Below, piece by piece: positions 1 through 8,152 of a stretch of 53,902 nucleotides of DNA (position 1 is the first letter of the stretch; every line of letters starts with the position of its first letter). Under the pieces are notes generated by a model. The model did not search any database. It worked only from the letters and a program-made list of their open reading frames with translations, and was not told the origin of the DNA. A program made the position numbers and the translations under genes. Origin of the DNA: Candidatus Woesearchaeota archaeon (lineage in GTDB: Archaea > Nanobdellota > Nanobdellia > SCGC-AAA011-G17 > GW2011-AR18); NCBI GenBank assembly GCA_018302105.1, contig JAGWAD010000029.1:1-53902 (forward strand). The letters are read 5' to 3'.

Positions 1-72
1 AAACATGGTTTTGTCACATCTTCGGGACTCAATACAACCTGTCGCAAGAAGGGACTTTTGGGGCGTTATTGA

Positions 73-249
73 ATGAAAATTAGTTTCATTAATAATTTTT
101 TAAATTTATTAATTTTAGGAATTTTAAGCGGTTTGTTCTTCGGCTTATCATTACAGAGTAAATCTGCCATATTTGGTTTAATCCTTTCTTTATATCTAAT
201 AATTCAATATTTCCTTATATTTATTATAGGTATACAATCCTCAAAATAA
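73..249 (+). CDS. Small two-helix membrane protein, hypothetical
   Basis: Open frame of 58 codons from ATG to TAA, absent from longer-ORF lists because of its size. The product is almost entirely hydrophobic, with two likely membrane segments (about residues 9-27 and 33-54) separated by a short polar QSKS turn. It ends in a convergent overlap of 46 bases with the minus-strand gene that follows, which also has a membrane anchor. No family is recognised. A frame this hydrophobic could arise by chance in AT-rich DNA, so confidence is low. Confidence 0.35.
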   Translation: MKISFINNFLNLLILGILSGLFFGLSLQSKSAIFGLILSLYLIIQYFLIFIIGIQSSK

Positions 250-737
250 TTATTCTCATTATTTATTTCCACAGTTTTAAAACAAATATTTTTATATTCT
301 TCTTCTTTTTTAGCTAAAAAAGTTTCAATTTGAAACTGTAATATTCTAGTCTTGTCTATAGAATATTCCTCGCAAGTTTGATTTGAATCTATAACTTTAC
401 ACCTTATAACTAAACCTTCATAGCTTTTTTTATCGTAATTTATTTCTGTTTTAACAAACACTAAATCTTTCCAGTTATTTTTAATTGTTAAATATTCATC
501 ATCATAAGTATTATTTATTTTATAGTTTTTACTTATACTATCAAAACCAATATATTCAAAAGTAGTGATTTGATTTTCATTAAATGGCAATGGATTTTCA
601 TGAAATATACCTGAATGTTGAAAATAAACATAACTATCTGTGAAGAAAAACCCTAAAAAAAACCCAAGAACTATGGCAAAAAGATATGAACCTACTTTTA
701 AAGAAATATAAACCTTATAATATTTTTTCCTAATTCC
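204..737 (-). pseudogene. Membrane-anchored hypothetical protein with lost 5' end
   Basis: A reading frame runs on the minus strand to a stop at 204. A TTG at 588-590 can be used as a start, but the same frame stays open upstream and encodes a convincing membrane segment (VGSYLFAIVLGFFLGFFF) preceded by basic residues, so the true protein was longer. No ATG or GTG exists in this extension. The frame runs into the opposite-strand transposase remnant at about 738, so the natural start was probably removed when that sequence arrived. The soluble part (about 130 residues, two Cys) matches no family I recognise. It may be dead, or expressed from a non-standard start. Confidence 0.45.
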
Positions 738-739
738 AT

Positions 740-907
740 CTTCACCAGAATTTTGTAAGAAAAGCAGTTAAGGATAATTTAACTCCTTCAGAACGTTCAG
801 GGATTAAAGTTAATGGAAACAGATGGGAAACTATGTTATTACAATCAATAAAGAAAGTCCCGAAAGCGACAGAAAACAATAAAAGTAACAAAAGTCCCTT
901 AGATTAG
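740..907 (+). pseudogene. C-terminal remnant of a DDE transposase
   Basis: A frame without a start codon encodes about 55 residues ending at TAG 905-907. The peptide holds NFVRKAVKDNLTPSERSGI, which resembles the NF[IV]RPH...TPAEKAGI tail seen near the C-terminus of many IS transposases with DDE domains, followed by a W-containing stretch and a basic Asn/Lys-rich end. The catalytic domain is absent; the upstream sequence belongs to an opposite-strand gene that it seems to have cut. Family assignment rests on a short motif only. It is better called an insertion-sequence scar than a gene. Confidence 0.5.
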
Positions 908-1057
908 ACAGAACCGCGAACAAGGTTATTGTTATGGAAGAAGTCAGTTTAAAGCCTTTAAAACACGTATTTGTGTGTTTAAATGAGAAAGAATTAGTTG
1001 AGTAAATATATCCTTTAATTCAATAATGCTTAAAAAATAGAATAAATTACAAATATT

Positions 1058-1693
1058 ATGGAATACAAAGCAATTCTTTTTGACTTGGATGGCACACTTG
1101 TACATACAGCACCTGAATATAGATACAATCTTGTAAGGCTTGCTTTAAATGAGTTTGAAAAACGTGCAGAGAATAATGTGATTGACAGATTCTGGTTTGA
1201 AGCAAGAAGAAATGACATAATCATACAAGAATTTGGCTTAAATCCTGAAGTGTTTTGGCAGACATATAAAAAACATGAGACTGCAAATTTTGACTTAAGA
1301 AAAAAATTAACAAAACCATATGAAGATACGCTTTTTTTGAATCATTTACAAACAATTGGCTATAAGCTTGGAATTGTTACAGGGGCACCAATTTATATAG
1401 CAGATTTGGAAATTGCCATGCTTGATGCGAATAGATTTGGGCATATTGTAATTGCGCAGCCCTTAAATGGAGTAAGACCGAAGCCAGACCCGCATGGATT
1501 AAATATATGCATGGAAAAACTTGGCGTTAAAGCTGATGAAACAATTTATGTTGGCAATTCTGATGAAGATATTATAGCTGCCAAGAGTGCAAAAATTTTT
1601 GATGTTTTAATTGACAGAAAAGAGCATTTATTTAATGGGCTGCGGCCATCATTAACTATAGAATCGTTGTATGAACTTAAAAGATTAGTTTAA
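1058..1693 (+). CDS. HAD-superfamily hydrolase, phosphoglycolate phosphatase-like
   Basis: Cytosolic phosphatase of 211 residues with the four HAD motifs: FDLDGT near the N-terminus (Asp nucleophile and acid/base Asp at residues 9 and 11), the VTGAP motif II, Lys in RPKPDP (motif III) and GNSDEDIIAAKSA (motif IV). The stretch between residues 20 and 80 fits a helical C1 cap. Such enzymes hydrolyse small phosphate esters such as phosphoglycolate, nucleotides or sugar phosphates; the substrate cannot be read from sequence. The gene stands alone, convergent with the THUMP methyltransferase gene, 44 bases apart. Confidence 0.85.
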   Translation: MEYKAILFDLDGTLVHTAPEYRYNLVRLALNEFEKRAENNVIDRFWFEARRNDIIIQEFGLNPEVFWQTYKKHETANFDLRKKLTKPYEDTLFLNHLQTIGYKLGIVTGAPIYIADLEIAMLDANRFGHIVIAQPLNGVRPKPDPHGLNICMEKLGVKADETIYVGNSDEDIIAAKSAKIFDVLIDRKEHLFNGLRPSLTIESLYELKRLV

Positions 1694-1737
1694 TAATAAT
1701 TTCATTAAAAAATCTGAAAGATTAAAGAAATTATGAA

Positions 1738-2856
1738 TTAATGCTTTTCTAAAACACATATTTCTCTAATAATTTTGCTTTTGCTATATGCATAAATTAC
1801 TGGTTCATATACTAAGTAAAATTTATTTTGTTCAACTAAAGATCTAATGTCTATATATAATGTTTTTCCTTCTACTGTTTTTAATCTTGGAATTATAATA
1901 ATCAACCTTTTTCCTTTGCCTAAAATTTCAGATGATTGTTTTATTATGCTTGAATATAAATTAGTCAAATCAAAAATCAATGATTTTGCTTCTTCTATAT
2001 TTGGAAGCTTTCTTATGTATGGTCCTAAATAAGGTTCTGTTACAACTGCATCAACTTTTGACACTACAGAAGACATTTTTCTTGAGTCTAAATTAAATAA
2101 TCTGTAATTTGCTTTTATTGGATAATTTTCTTTCAACCATTCTAAATTATCACTGCTTTGTTTTATAGATTCTTTATCTTTGTCTATACCTATAACATTA
2201 ATATTATTTAACATTGCTTCCTGTAATATTGAACCTGAACCACAGAAAGGGTCAAGTAATGTTTCGTTTTCTTTTATTTTACTTAAATTGATTAATATTT
2301 TTGCTAATCTTAAAGAAATGGATTTCATATAATCAACTGAAGGCCTTTGGATATCTCTTTGTTTCAATTCTATTAAATTAGAAACTGCAATTGTTCTAGC
2401 TATAAAATTTTTATATATTATCAAATCTAAGCCTTCTTTTAATATTTCTTTTTTAATAATTGAAGAAGGGGTTGTTTCTTTTCTATATAATGCTTTTAAT
2501 TTTATTTTTTTAAAATAATCTTTTAGGAAATCTTCTACAAATGAAGTTAAATCTGTACTAAAACCTGAAATATAATAATTTATTTTATTTTTTGTTCCTT
2601 TATATAACTCTGATAATTCTAAATTTTCTTCTATTTCATCTAATTTATTTGTATTTGATATTACTTCTCCAACTTTAATTGTTCCACCCAAATAATCGAC
2701 AAACGATGTTTCGAACTGCGATAGTTTAATTGCTGCTATGTTTTTATTTGTATCTAAAATTTCATAATTTATATTTTTAGACTGAAGAAATGATTCTATT
2801 TCTATTATACTTAATTCCGGATCTCTTCCTAAAACAAACAAATATAACTTTTCCAT
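1738..2856 (-). CDS. THUMP-domain RNA methyltransferase (Trm11/TrmG10-like)
   Basis: 372 residues. The first 160 or so fit an N-terminal ferredoxin-like plus THUMP RNA-binding region. The rest is a Rossmann methyltransferase with the SAM motif LLDPFCGSGSI, an acidic GIDKD after the second strand and VVTEPYLGP at motif IV, where tRNA guanosine N2-methyltransferases usually have DPPYG. COG1041 enzymes methylate G10 of tRNA. The TEPYLGP variant keeps Pro-Tyr but replaces Asp-Pro, so the same base is likely but not certain. Starts at an ATG with no close upstream gene on this strand. Confidence 0.8.
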   Translation of the reverse strand: MEKLYLFVLGRDPELSIIEIESFLQSKNINYEILDTNKNIAAIKLSQFETSFVDYLGGTIKVGEVISNTNKLDEIEENLELSELYKGTKNKINYYISGFSTDLTSFVEDFLKDYFKKIKLKALYRKETTPSSIIKKEILKEGLDLIIYKNFIARTIAVSNLIELKQRDIQRPSVDYMKSISLRLAKILINLSKIKENETLLDPFCGSGSILQEAMLNNINVIGIDKDKESIKQSSDNLEWLKENYPIKANYRLFNLDSRKMSSVVSKVDAVVTEPYLGPYIRKLPNIEEAKSLIFDLTNLYSSIIKQSSEILGKGKRLIIIIPRLKTVEGKTLYIDIRSLVEQNKFYLVYEPVIYAYSKSKIIREICVLEKH

Positions 2857-2920
2857 TGAATTGGATTAATTAGAAGAGATTATAAGTCTTATTGTACAAA
2901 TATGGTAAACCCATAAGTTG

Positions 2921-2984
2921 TTCTTAGGTTAAATTAGTCAACAACAGATTAAAAACCTAAAGACATTGTTGGTTGATTATAATT
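2921..2984. repeat. Dispersed intergenic element, copy 1
   Basis: An AT-rich stretch starting TTCTTAGGTTAAA, continuing through TTAGTCAAC and ending TTGTTGGTTGATTATAATT. A diverged relative with the same order of blocks lies at 44055-44131. The ends are imperfectly inverted (TTAGTCAA against TTGA(C/T)TA), as in small non-autonomous elements. It lies just beyond the end of the DGR-like gene. Similarity was judged by eye. Confidence 0.3.
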
Positions 2985-3045
2985 ATTCAATTTATAACCG
3001 CCCTAAATTCTCTGGTAAAACTAAATTATTTGGATGAATTACTTC

Positions 3046-3145
3046 GCCGCAAATAACCACCCTACCGGAATCATCCGAGTAACCGAAATTGCCCCAGCCC
3101 GCATACAAGCTCAGGCTGTTGTCCACGCACAACCCAGACAGACCT
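3046..3145 (-). other. Candidate DGR variable region
   Basis: Of bases 3061-3140, 45 of 80 are G or C, far above the surroundings. On the coding strand many codons at apparently variable positions are NNC or NNT (GAC, AAC, AGC, AGC, TAT, GGC, GGC, AAT, TAC, GAT, TCC), set among fixed Leu, Trp and Ser codons and followed by GRVV. Adenine-directed mutagenesis of a template with AAC/AAT codons gives exactly this kind of residue set. No template repeat was found by eye in the window, so the call is an inference from composition and pattern. Confidence 0.45.
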
Positions 3146-3246
3146 TCACTTCTTGTATATAAATATCTACTACCTTCTCTTCTTACCTCTCTTGGTAAGC
3201 CTGTTTCTGGATTAATATCTTTTTGATCAAATTTTCCTTGCTGATT

Positions 3247-3268
3247 TAAAACATCATCCTAAAACATC
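3247..3268. repeat. 13-bp offset tandem duplication causing a frameshift
   Basis: The 9-mer TAAAACATC occurs at 3247-3255 and again at 3260-3268, a 13-base period. Deleting one period joins the upstream frame ending in SLGDVL to the downstream frame starting NQQGKFDQ with no stop between. Thirteen is not a multiple of three, so the duplication breaks the frame. Confidence 0.7.
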
Positions 3269-3731
3269 TCCTAAACTTAATGTCCTTTCTATTTCTACTG
3301 GTGTTGCTGTGTGTAAAGTTGAGTGGGTTTCTCTTAAAGCTTCATTTACTAAAACTACATAGAATGGATTTGAATGTTTAATTACTCTATCTTCATAAAC
3401 TGGAGTTAATAAGGGTTTTGCACTTCTATATTTACTTATTGCAATTTCTCTAGCTTTATCAAATATAGGTTTTCCAATAATGTGGCCCTCTAAAAAACCA
3501 GCTGTAAATATATTATCTGTTGATTTTGTATTTCCTTGAAGTCTTGTATTTGCCATAAATTTTAGAAATATTTAAAGTTTATAAACCTTTCTATTTGTTA
3601 CTATTGTGTAGTTATAGCAAATTTTATTATATTTCCAAGGCACTGTCAATAATTGTCCCTCTAAATAATTAATTAATTTCCTTCCTTGTTCCTGATTTAT
3701 CCAATTAACCACTTGATTTGGCGATTATATA

Positions 3732-3848
3732 TCAGTAATAGTCTGCTTCTTTTAGAAATTCAATATATTCTGGAGATAATGCTGTTCTTATTTCTTCTTC
3801 TCCAAATTCATATCCAACACTAAACAGATCTGATTCTACTATTTTCAT
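3732..3848 (-). CDS. Small acidic hypothetical protein, possibly truncated KTSC-like
   Basis: A 38-codon frame from ATG 3848 to TGA 3732. The peptide starts MKIVESDLFSVGYEFGEEE, which resembles the beginning of KTSC-domain proteins, but the usual basic middle and the FxYF-type core are missing, so it may be an internal-deletion remnant. Between this frame and the DGR-like gene (about 3579-3731) there is another frame of about 49 residues (containing GQLLTVPWKYNK) without a good start. The whole stretch 3557-3941 looks like decayed accessory DNA. Confidence 0.3.
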   Translation of the reverse strand: MKIVESDLFSVGYEFGEEEIRTALSPEYIEFLKEADYY

Positions 3849-3941
3849 AAAGCAGGCAAATTCTATAAATTTATAAGGTTTATTGTTACCCTTTTAAAGA
3901 AATAATAATTATGATCTTATTATGACATTGAATTACAATAA

Positions 3942-5027
3942 TTATTCTAACAATTTATTTTTTATATCTTGTATAAATTCAGCAGCATATTTTCCATCTA
4001 TTATTCTATGATCAAATGACAATACTAAATTCATATTAGGTTCATAAATTAAGACATCATTTTCATTCTTACATGAACCATATTCAGCACAAATACCAAG
4101 TATAGCACATTGTTTAAAGTTTATCACAGGAATAAAATTTATAACACCATAAGAAGATAAGTCAGTTATTGTAAATGTACAATTTTCAATGTCATTTAAT
4201 TCAAATTTATTTTTGATATTTTTCATTATAAGTTCTTTCATTTTTTCTGATAAAGATAATAAATCTAAATTATTAGTATTATATAAAACAGGAACAATCA
4301 ACCCATTTTCACCATTCATTGCAATTCCAATATTTATATTTTTATATTTAATTATCATTTCATTTTCATAATAAGAATTAATTAATGGATATTTTTCTAT
4401 TGATTTGGCAGCAATATAGGTTATATATTCAAATATTGATAAACGTATTTTATTATCTTCAGAGAATTTTTTTATCTTTTCTTTTAATTTATTAGTTGGT
4501 AATGAAATTGTAATAGAAGAATAGATATATTCTTTATTTTTTGTTAAATTTTTTATTTCTGCTAATTTCCTTGGACTTAATTTTTCTTTAGCAGTATCAA
4601 TTTGGTCTGTAATATTATTGTTATTAATATAATCAATTACATCATGTTCTTTAATTATACCATTAAAATTAGAAAAAGTAATACTAAGTTCAATATTATT
4701 ATCTTTAGCTAATTTTTTAGCAGCAGGCGTAGCCTTTATATCTTTTTGATTTTGAGAAATTTGTGTATTCTTAATAGGAATTTGTTCTCCTTCATAACCT
4801 ATATAACCTAAAACTTCAAGAACTTTAATTGTTTGTCCTTCTCTACATTCTAAACTTAGAATAATTCCATCTGCATCAGCTTCAATATCAAAAGTTGCTT
4901 TATCAGTAATAATCTCAAAAAGAATTTCTCCTTTTTTTACTTTATCACCTTCAGATTTGTAAATTTTGCCTATATCTACTACATCAATATTAGCACCCAT
5001 TTTAGGTATAAAAATTTCAGTTGCCAT
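3942..5027 (-). CDS. pdhC: Pyruvate/2-oxoacid dehydrogenase E2 (dihydrolipoamide acyltransferase)
   Basis: Core acyltransferase of the complex; moves the acyl group from the lipoyl arm to CoA. 361 residues in the standard order: one lipoyl domain (1-76) with the modified lysine in TDKATF, a linker, a peripheral-subunit-binding domain (about 113-150, starting TPAAKKLAKD) and the catalytic domain (170-361) ending with the DHRIIDG motif that carries the catalytic His and Asp. One lipoyl domain and a short linker make it compact relative to bacterial E2s. It is the last gene of a seven-gene minus-strand operon and overlaps lipA by 11 bases. Substrate (pyruvate or branched-chain oxoacid) is set by E1, not E2. 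Confidence 0.9.
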   Translation of the reverse strand: MATEIFIPKMGANIDVVDIGKIYKSEGDKVKKGEILFEIITDKATFDIEADADGIILSLECREGQTIKVLEVLGYIGYEGEQIPIKNTQISQNQKDIKATPAAKKLAKDNNIELSITFSNFNGIIKEHDVIDYINNNNITDQIDTAKEKLSPRKLAEIKNLTKNKEYIYSSITISLPTNKLKEKIKKFSEDNKIRLSIFEYITYIAAKSIEKYPLINSYYENEMIIKYKNINIGIAMNGENGLIVPVLYNTNNLDLLSLSEKMKELIMKNIKNKFELNDIENCTFTITDLSSYGVINFIPVINFKQCAILGICAEYGSCKNENDVLIYEPNMNLVLSFDHRIIDGKYAAEFIQDIKNKLLE

Positions 5028-5880
5028 TTTTAATCACTTCCAAAGCTGTTTCTTCTGCATGATAAGAACTCCTGACATTTGTTCCTATAAAAGTAGTTTT
5101 AAAATCTTTTGCCATGTTTCTCATATATGCAAATTCTTCCTCACTATATATTTTTTGCTTTTTATAAAATCCTTTCCTTGGAGGCAAATACTGGCCTATT
5201 GTTATTATATCAACATTATTTTTTTTAAGATCAAATAAAGTGTTTTTTATGTCTTCAATATCTTCACCAACACCAACCATAAATCCAGATTTAGTAATAA
5301 TATTAGGAGCCATTTTCTTAATATATTTTAATAATTCTAATGATTTATTATAATCTCCAATTGGTCTTATTATTTTAAAAAATTTTTTACATGCTTCTAA
5401 ATTATGATTAATAACATTTGGATTTGCATTTATTATTTTATTTAATGATTGAATATTAAAATTAAAATCAGGTATAAGAACTTCAATTGGTGCATTATTA
5501 ATTTTCTTAATTTCTTTTATTATATTTGAAAAATGTTCAGCCCCGCCATCAATTAAGTCATCCCTTGTTACAGAAGTAATAACCACATATTTTAATTGAA
5601 GTTTCTTAACAGCATTGGCAATTTTAATAGGTTCATTAACATCCAATGGCTCAGGTTGGCCTCTAAATACTGCACAATATTTGCATGCCCTAGTGCACCT
5701 ATTTCCCATTGCTAAAAATGTAATAGTTCTATTTTTAATAAAACACTCTGGCCTGTTTGGACATAATGCAGAATTACATATAGTATTTACCTGTAATTGA
5801 TCTATTTCTTTATTAAAATTATTATATTCCTTTGGTGAAATTGATAAATTAACGCTCATGGTTCCATTTATTACTTTCAA
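5017..5880 (-). CDS. lipA: Lipoyl synthase LipA
   Basis: Radical SAM enzyme that inserts two sulfurs into protein-bound octanoyl groups. Both clusters are visible: C35, C40, C46 in the lipoyl synthase pattern CX4CX5C (auxiliary cluster) and C62, C66, C69 as CX3CX2C (SAM cluster). The C-terminal RSSYHAEE carries the conserved RSSY that ligates the auxiliary cluster. Length 287 is normal. The 5' end overlaps lplA by 32 bases; a second ATG eight codons in would shorten the overlap to 11 and is a reasonable alternative start. Sits between the ligase and E2 genes, so the substrate is presumably the E2 lipoyl domain. Confidence 0.95.
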   Translation of the reverse strand: MKVINGTMSVNLSISPKEYNNFNKEIDQLQVNTICNSALCPNRPECFIKNRTITFLAMGNRCTRACKYCAVFRGQPEPLDVNEPIKIANAVKKLQLKYVVITSVTRDDLIDGGAEHFSNIIKEIKKINNAPIEVLIPDFNFNIQSLNKIINANPNVINHNLEACKKFFKIIRPIGDYNKSLELLKYIKKMAPNIITKSGFMVGVGEDIEDIKNTLFDLKKNNVDIITIGQYLPPRKGFYKKQKIYSEEEFAYMRNMAKDFKTTFIGTNVRSSYHAEETALEVIKNGN

Positions 5881-6601
5881 ATATTACTTTATTTTCATAC
5901 ATAGTATTAATTTCATCTTGAGTCAATTTAGAATTTAAAAAATCACATTTAAATTGAAGTTTAAATCCTTCTGTCATTGCTTTTATAATATCATTTATTT
6001 GGAATTTTTTTCCAGTTTCATTTTCAATGCTTGTAACTCTTTGTTTTACATCGCTTATTAATTTATCTTTTATTTTTTCATTTGAAACATTAAGAATTTT
6101 AAACATTTTATCTACATCAACTTTTATAAGCAATGTACCATGTTGAAGAATCACATTATTTTTCCTTGTTTGTGCACATCCGGATATTTTTTTCCCATTT
6201 ACAATTAAATCATTTATTGGAACATATTTTGCATCCATTCCAAGTAATGAAAGTCCTTTGATTATTGCTTCACAAATTGATTTATAACTTTCATGCAGAT
6301 CTTTTGAAAAATAAATATTATCTTCATTTATGCATAAGCTATAAGTTAATTCCTGATCATGAAAAACGGCACCACCACCAGTAATTCTCCTTACAATATC
6401 AATGTTATTTTCTTTACAATAATTAATATTAACTTCATCATATAAATTCTGGAATCTCCCAATTGAAACTGAAGCAGGTTTCCAAGTATAAAACCTCAAG
6501 ACCGGTTGGTCACAATGCGATTGCAAGGCAGTATCTATAGCCATGTTTTCATAAGCACTAATTGGCTCATTTTCTATTATAAGCCTCCATTCTTGTTTCA
6601 T
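5849..6601 (-). CDS. lplA: Lipoate-protein ligase, catalytic subunit LplA
   Basis: BPL/LplA/LipB-fold ligase of 250 residues. It has the RRITGGGAVFHD substrate-loop motif and NGKKISGCAQTR with the lysine that contacts the acyl-adenylate. It lacks the C-terminal accessory domain of E. coli LplA; that domain is encoded by the next gene upstream, as in the bipartite LplA-LplB ligase known from Thermoplasma acidophilum. It would activate lipoate or octanoate with ATP and load the E2 lysine, LipA finishing octanoylated protein. Overlaps lplB by four bases, consistent with translational coupling. Confidence 0.92.
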   Translation of the reverse strand: MKQEWRLIIENEPISAYENMAIDTALQSHCDQPVLRFYTWKPASVSIGRFQNLYDEVNINYCKENNIDIVRRITGGGAVFHDQELTYSLCINEDNIYFSKDLHESYKSICEAIIKGLSLLGMDAKYVPINDLIVNGKKISGCAQTRKNNVILQHGTLLIKVDVDKMFKILNVSNEKIKDKLISDVKQRVTSIENETGKKFQINDIIKAMTEGFKLQFKCDFLNSKLTQDEINTMYENKVIFESNKWNHER

Positions 6602-6888
6602 TTAAATCCCCCATGAATTAATTTATTAATATCTTCAGGAGAAAATCCAATTATATTAATATTTTCATCTTTTATTATTTTTTGAATAGCTATAAAACAT
6701 TCATCTTTTGATTTTCCAATTAAAGCTTTTTCCAGTTTAGGAAGAGAATCTTCAGGATATAGAAAAAAATCACCAAATATTTGTAAATATTCTATTTTTT
6801 CATTTTTTACACTTATTTTTATCTTTAATAATTTTCCATTAATAATTTTTACAGTAAAATCTTTTATTTGCATTCTATTTACTCCCAA
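6598..6888 (-). CDS. lplB: Lipoate-protein ligase accessory subunit LplB
   Basis: 96-residue protein matching the C-terminal domain of lipoate ligases: the FGDFFLYPEDSLPKLEKAL block followed by an alternating helix-strand end. In Thermoplasma the separate LplB is required for adenylation of lipoate by LplA. The first residues (MGVNR) may be upstream of the real start; the second Met (MQIKDFTV) sits five codons in and fits the domain edge. The gene overlaps the end of the E3 gene by 14 bases and the start of lplA by four. Confidence 0.85.
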   Translation of the reverse strand: MGVNRMQIKDFTVKIINGKLLKIKISVKNEKIEYLQIFGDFFLYPEDSLPKLEKALIGKSKDECFIAIQKIIKDENINIIGFSPEDINKLIHGGFK

Positions 6889-8152
6889 TAATAGCAGCTT
6901 CTTTTATTATTTCATCCATAGTTGGATGTGCAAAAATAATATCAGAAATTTGATTACATGTCATTTTATTATTTATTATTAAAATAAGAGAACCTAATAA
7001 ATCTGAAGCCTTTTTATTTATAACTTCTGCTCCTACAACTCTATTATTTTCATCTAAATATAATTTTATATAACCATCTGTTGCGTCATTGCAATAAGCC
7101 CTGCCTATTTTCGTAAACCTTACTTTTACAAATTTATTCAGATTGCTTGTATTTCCAACAATAACAACTTCAGGCGATGAAAAAATACAAAATGGAATAA
7201 GGCTATAATCAGGAACTGTCTTTTCTTTTCCAAGAATTTCAGATATTAAATTTTTCGCCAATGTTTTAGCATCATATTCAGCTTTATGTGCAAGAAGAAT
7301 ATTATTAGTCGCATCACCAATTACAAAAATTCCTTTTTGCGATGTTTCAAAAAATTTGTTTATTTTAAAACCATTTAAATTAGTTTCAATATTTATTTTT
7401 GGTTCCATAACCAAAGGTTTTCTCCCAGTTGCTATCAAAAGCTTATCATAAAGTAATTCATTATTTTCAGTATAAACTATATTTTGTTCAATTTTAATTA
7501 TATTCTCTTCAAAAATTAATTCAATTCCATTTTTTAAAAATAGTTTTTGTAATTCATTGCCAATTTCTTCATTAAGATTAGGAAGAAGTCTGGATTCTTT
7601 TTCAATAATAGTTATTTTTGAACCAAGATTATTAAATAATGTAGCAAATTCAAGACCAATATATCCGCCTCCAACAATGACTAATCTCTCAGGTATTTCA
7701 TTAATATCAAAAATTGTGTCAGAAGTATAAATATCTTCTTTATTATGAAAAATTTGTGGAACATCTGGATAAGAACCTGTAGCAATAATTAAAAAATCAA
7801 AATCAATATACCTTGCATTATTCTTTAAATAAATTTGTTTATCAGAAGAAATTATAGCCTCATCATTTATATAATTTATATTTTTTAACAATTGTTTTAT
7901 TCCTTGTTGCAATACGTTTATTATTTGTTTATTTTTAATCTTAATCTGGTTCAGATCTTTTATTTTTTCAGAAAGATAAATTGCAGATTTAGTTGGAATG
8001 CACCCATTATTAAGACAAACACCACCAATTTCTTTTTTATCAATTATAGTTATATCAAAATCTAAATTATTCTTTTTTCCTAATGTAACAATTTCAGAAG
8101 CAAAGGTATAGCCTGCAATACCACAACCAATAACAACCAGTTTTTTATTCAT
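6875..8152 (-). CDS. lpd: Dihydrolipoamide dehydrogenase (E3)
   Basis: FAD flavoprotein that reoxidises the lipoyl arm with NAD+. Visible: N-terminal FAD motif GCGIAGYTFA, the redox disulfide GGVCLNNGCIPTK (CX4C), the NAD-binding GGGYIGLEFA around residue 160, the second FAD motif ending in FVIGDAT, and the C-terminal AHPTMDEIIKE carrying the His-Glu pair used as acid-base at the partner active site. 425 residues is slightly shorter than the usual 460-470, with loops trimmed rather than domains missing. It overlaps pdhB by eight bases. Confidence 0.93.
   Translation of the reverse strand: MNKKLVVIGCGIAGYTFASEIVTLGKKNNLDFDITIIDKKEIGGVCLNNGCIPTKSAIYLSEKIKDLNQIKIKNKQIINVLQQGIKQLLKNINYINDEAIISSDKQIYLKNNARYIDFDFLIIATGSYPDVPQIFHNKEDIYTSDTIFDINEIPERLVIVGGGYIGLEFATLFNNLGSKITIIEKESRLLPNLNEEIGNELQKLFLKNGIELIFEENIIKIEQNIVYTENNELLYDKLLIATGRKPLVMEPKINIETNLNGFKINKFFETSQKGIFVIGDATNNILLAHKAEYDAKTLAKNLISEILGKEKTVPDYSLIPFCIFSSPEVVIVGNTSNLNKFVKVRFTKIGRAYCNDATDGYIKLYLDENNRVVGAEVINKKASDLLGSLILIINNKMTCNQISDIIFAHPTMDEIIKEAAIIGSK

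Larger units (their letters stand above)
2992..3556 (-). pseudogene. Frameshifted DGR-target-like protein
   Basis: Two consecutive frames form one protein. The first encodes 100 residues from ATG 3556 to a TGA at 3254. The second, one frame over, is open from 3258 to TAA at 2992 and has no start codon of its own. They join if one copy of a 13-base tandem duplication at 3247-3268 is removed, giving about 183 residues. The N-terminal part is not recognised. The C-terminal 60 residues (ending with the GRVVICGE block and a short tail) are GC-rich and Gly/Ser/Tyr/Asp-rich, in the style of the variable lectin-fold tail of diversity-generating retroelement targets. A TATA-like motif lies about 24 bases upstream. 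No reverse transcriptase gene is in the window. Confidence 0.5.

Noticed and set aside
1-72. GC-richer stretch with a short open frame
   Set aside because: Less than 25 codons and no recognised motif or fold; possibly part of the same insertion scar, but not demonstrable.
204-590. Gene limited to a TTG start at 588-590
   Set aside because: The in-frame upstream sequence encodes a clear membrane helix, so the TTG is not the natural start; annotated as a 5'-truncated gene.
934-1005. 23-codon frame (starts MEEVSLKPLKHVFVC)
   Set aside because: The beginning slightly recalls 2Fe-2S ferredoxins, but it ends after 23 residues with one Cys; no support for a gene.
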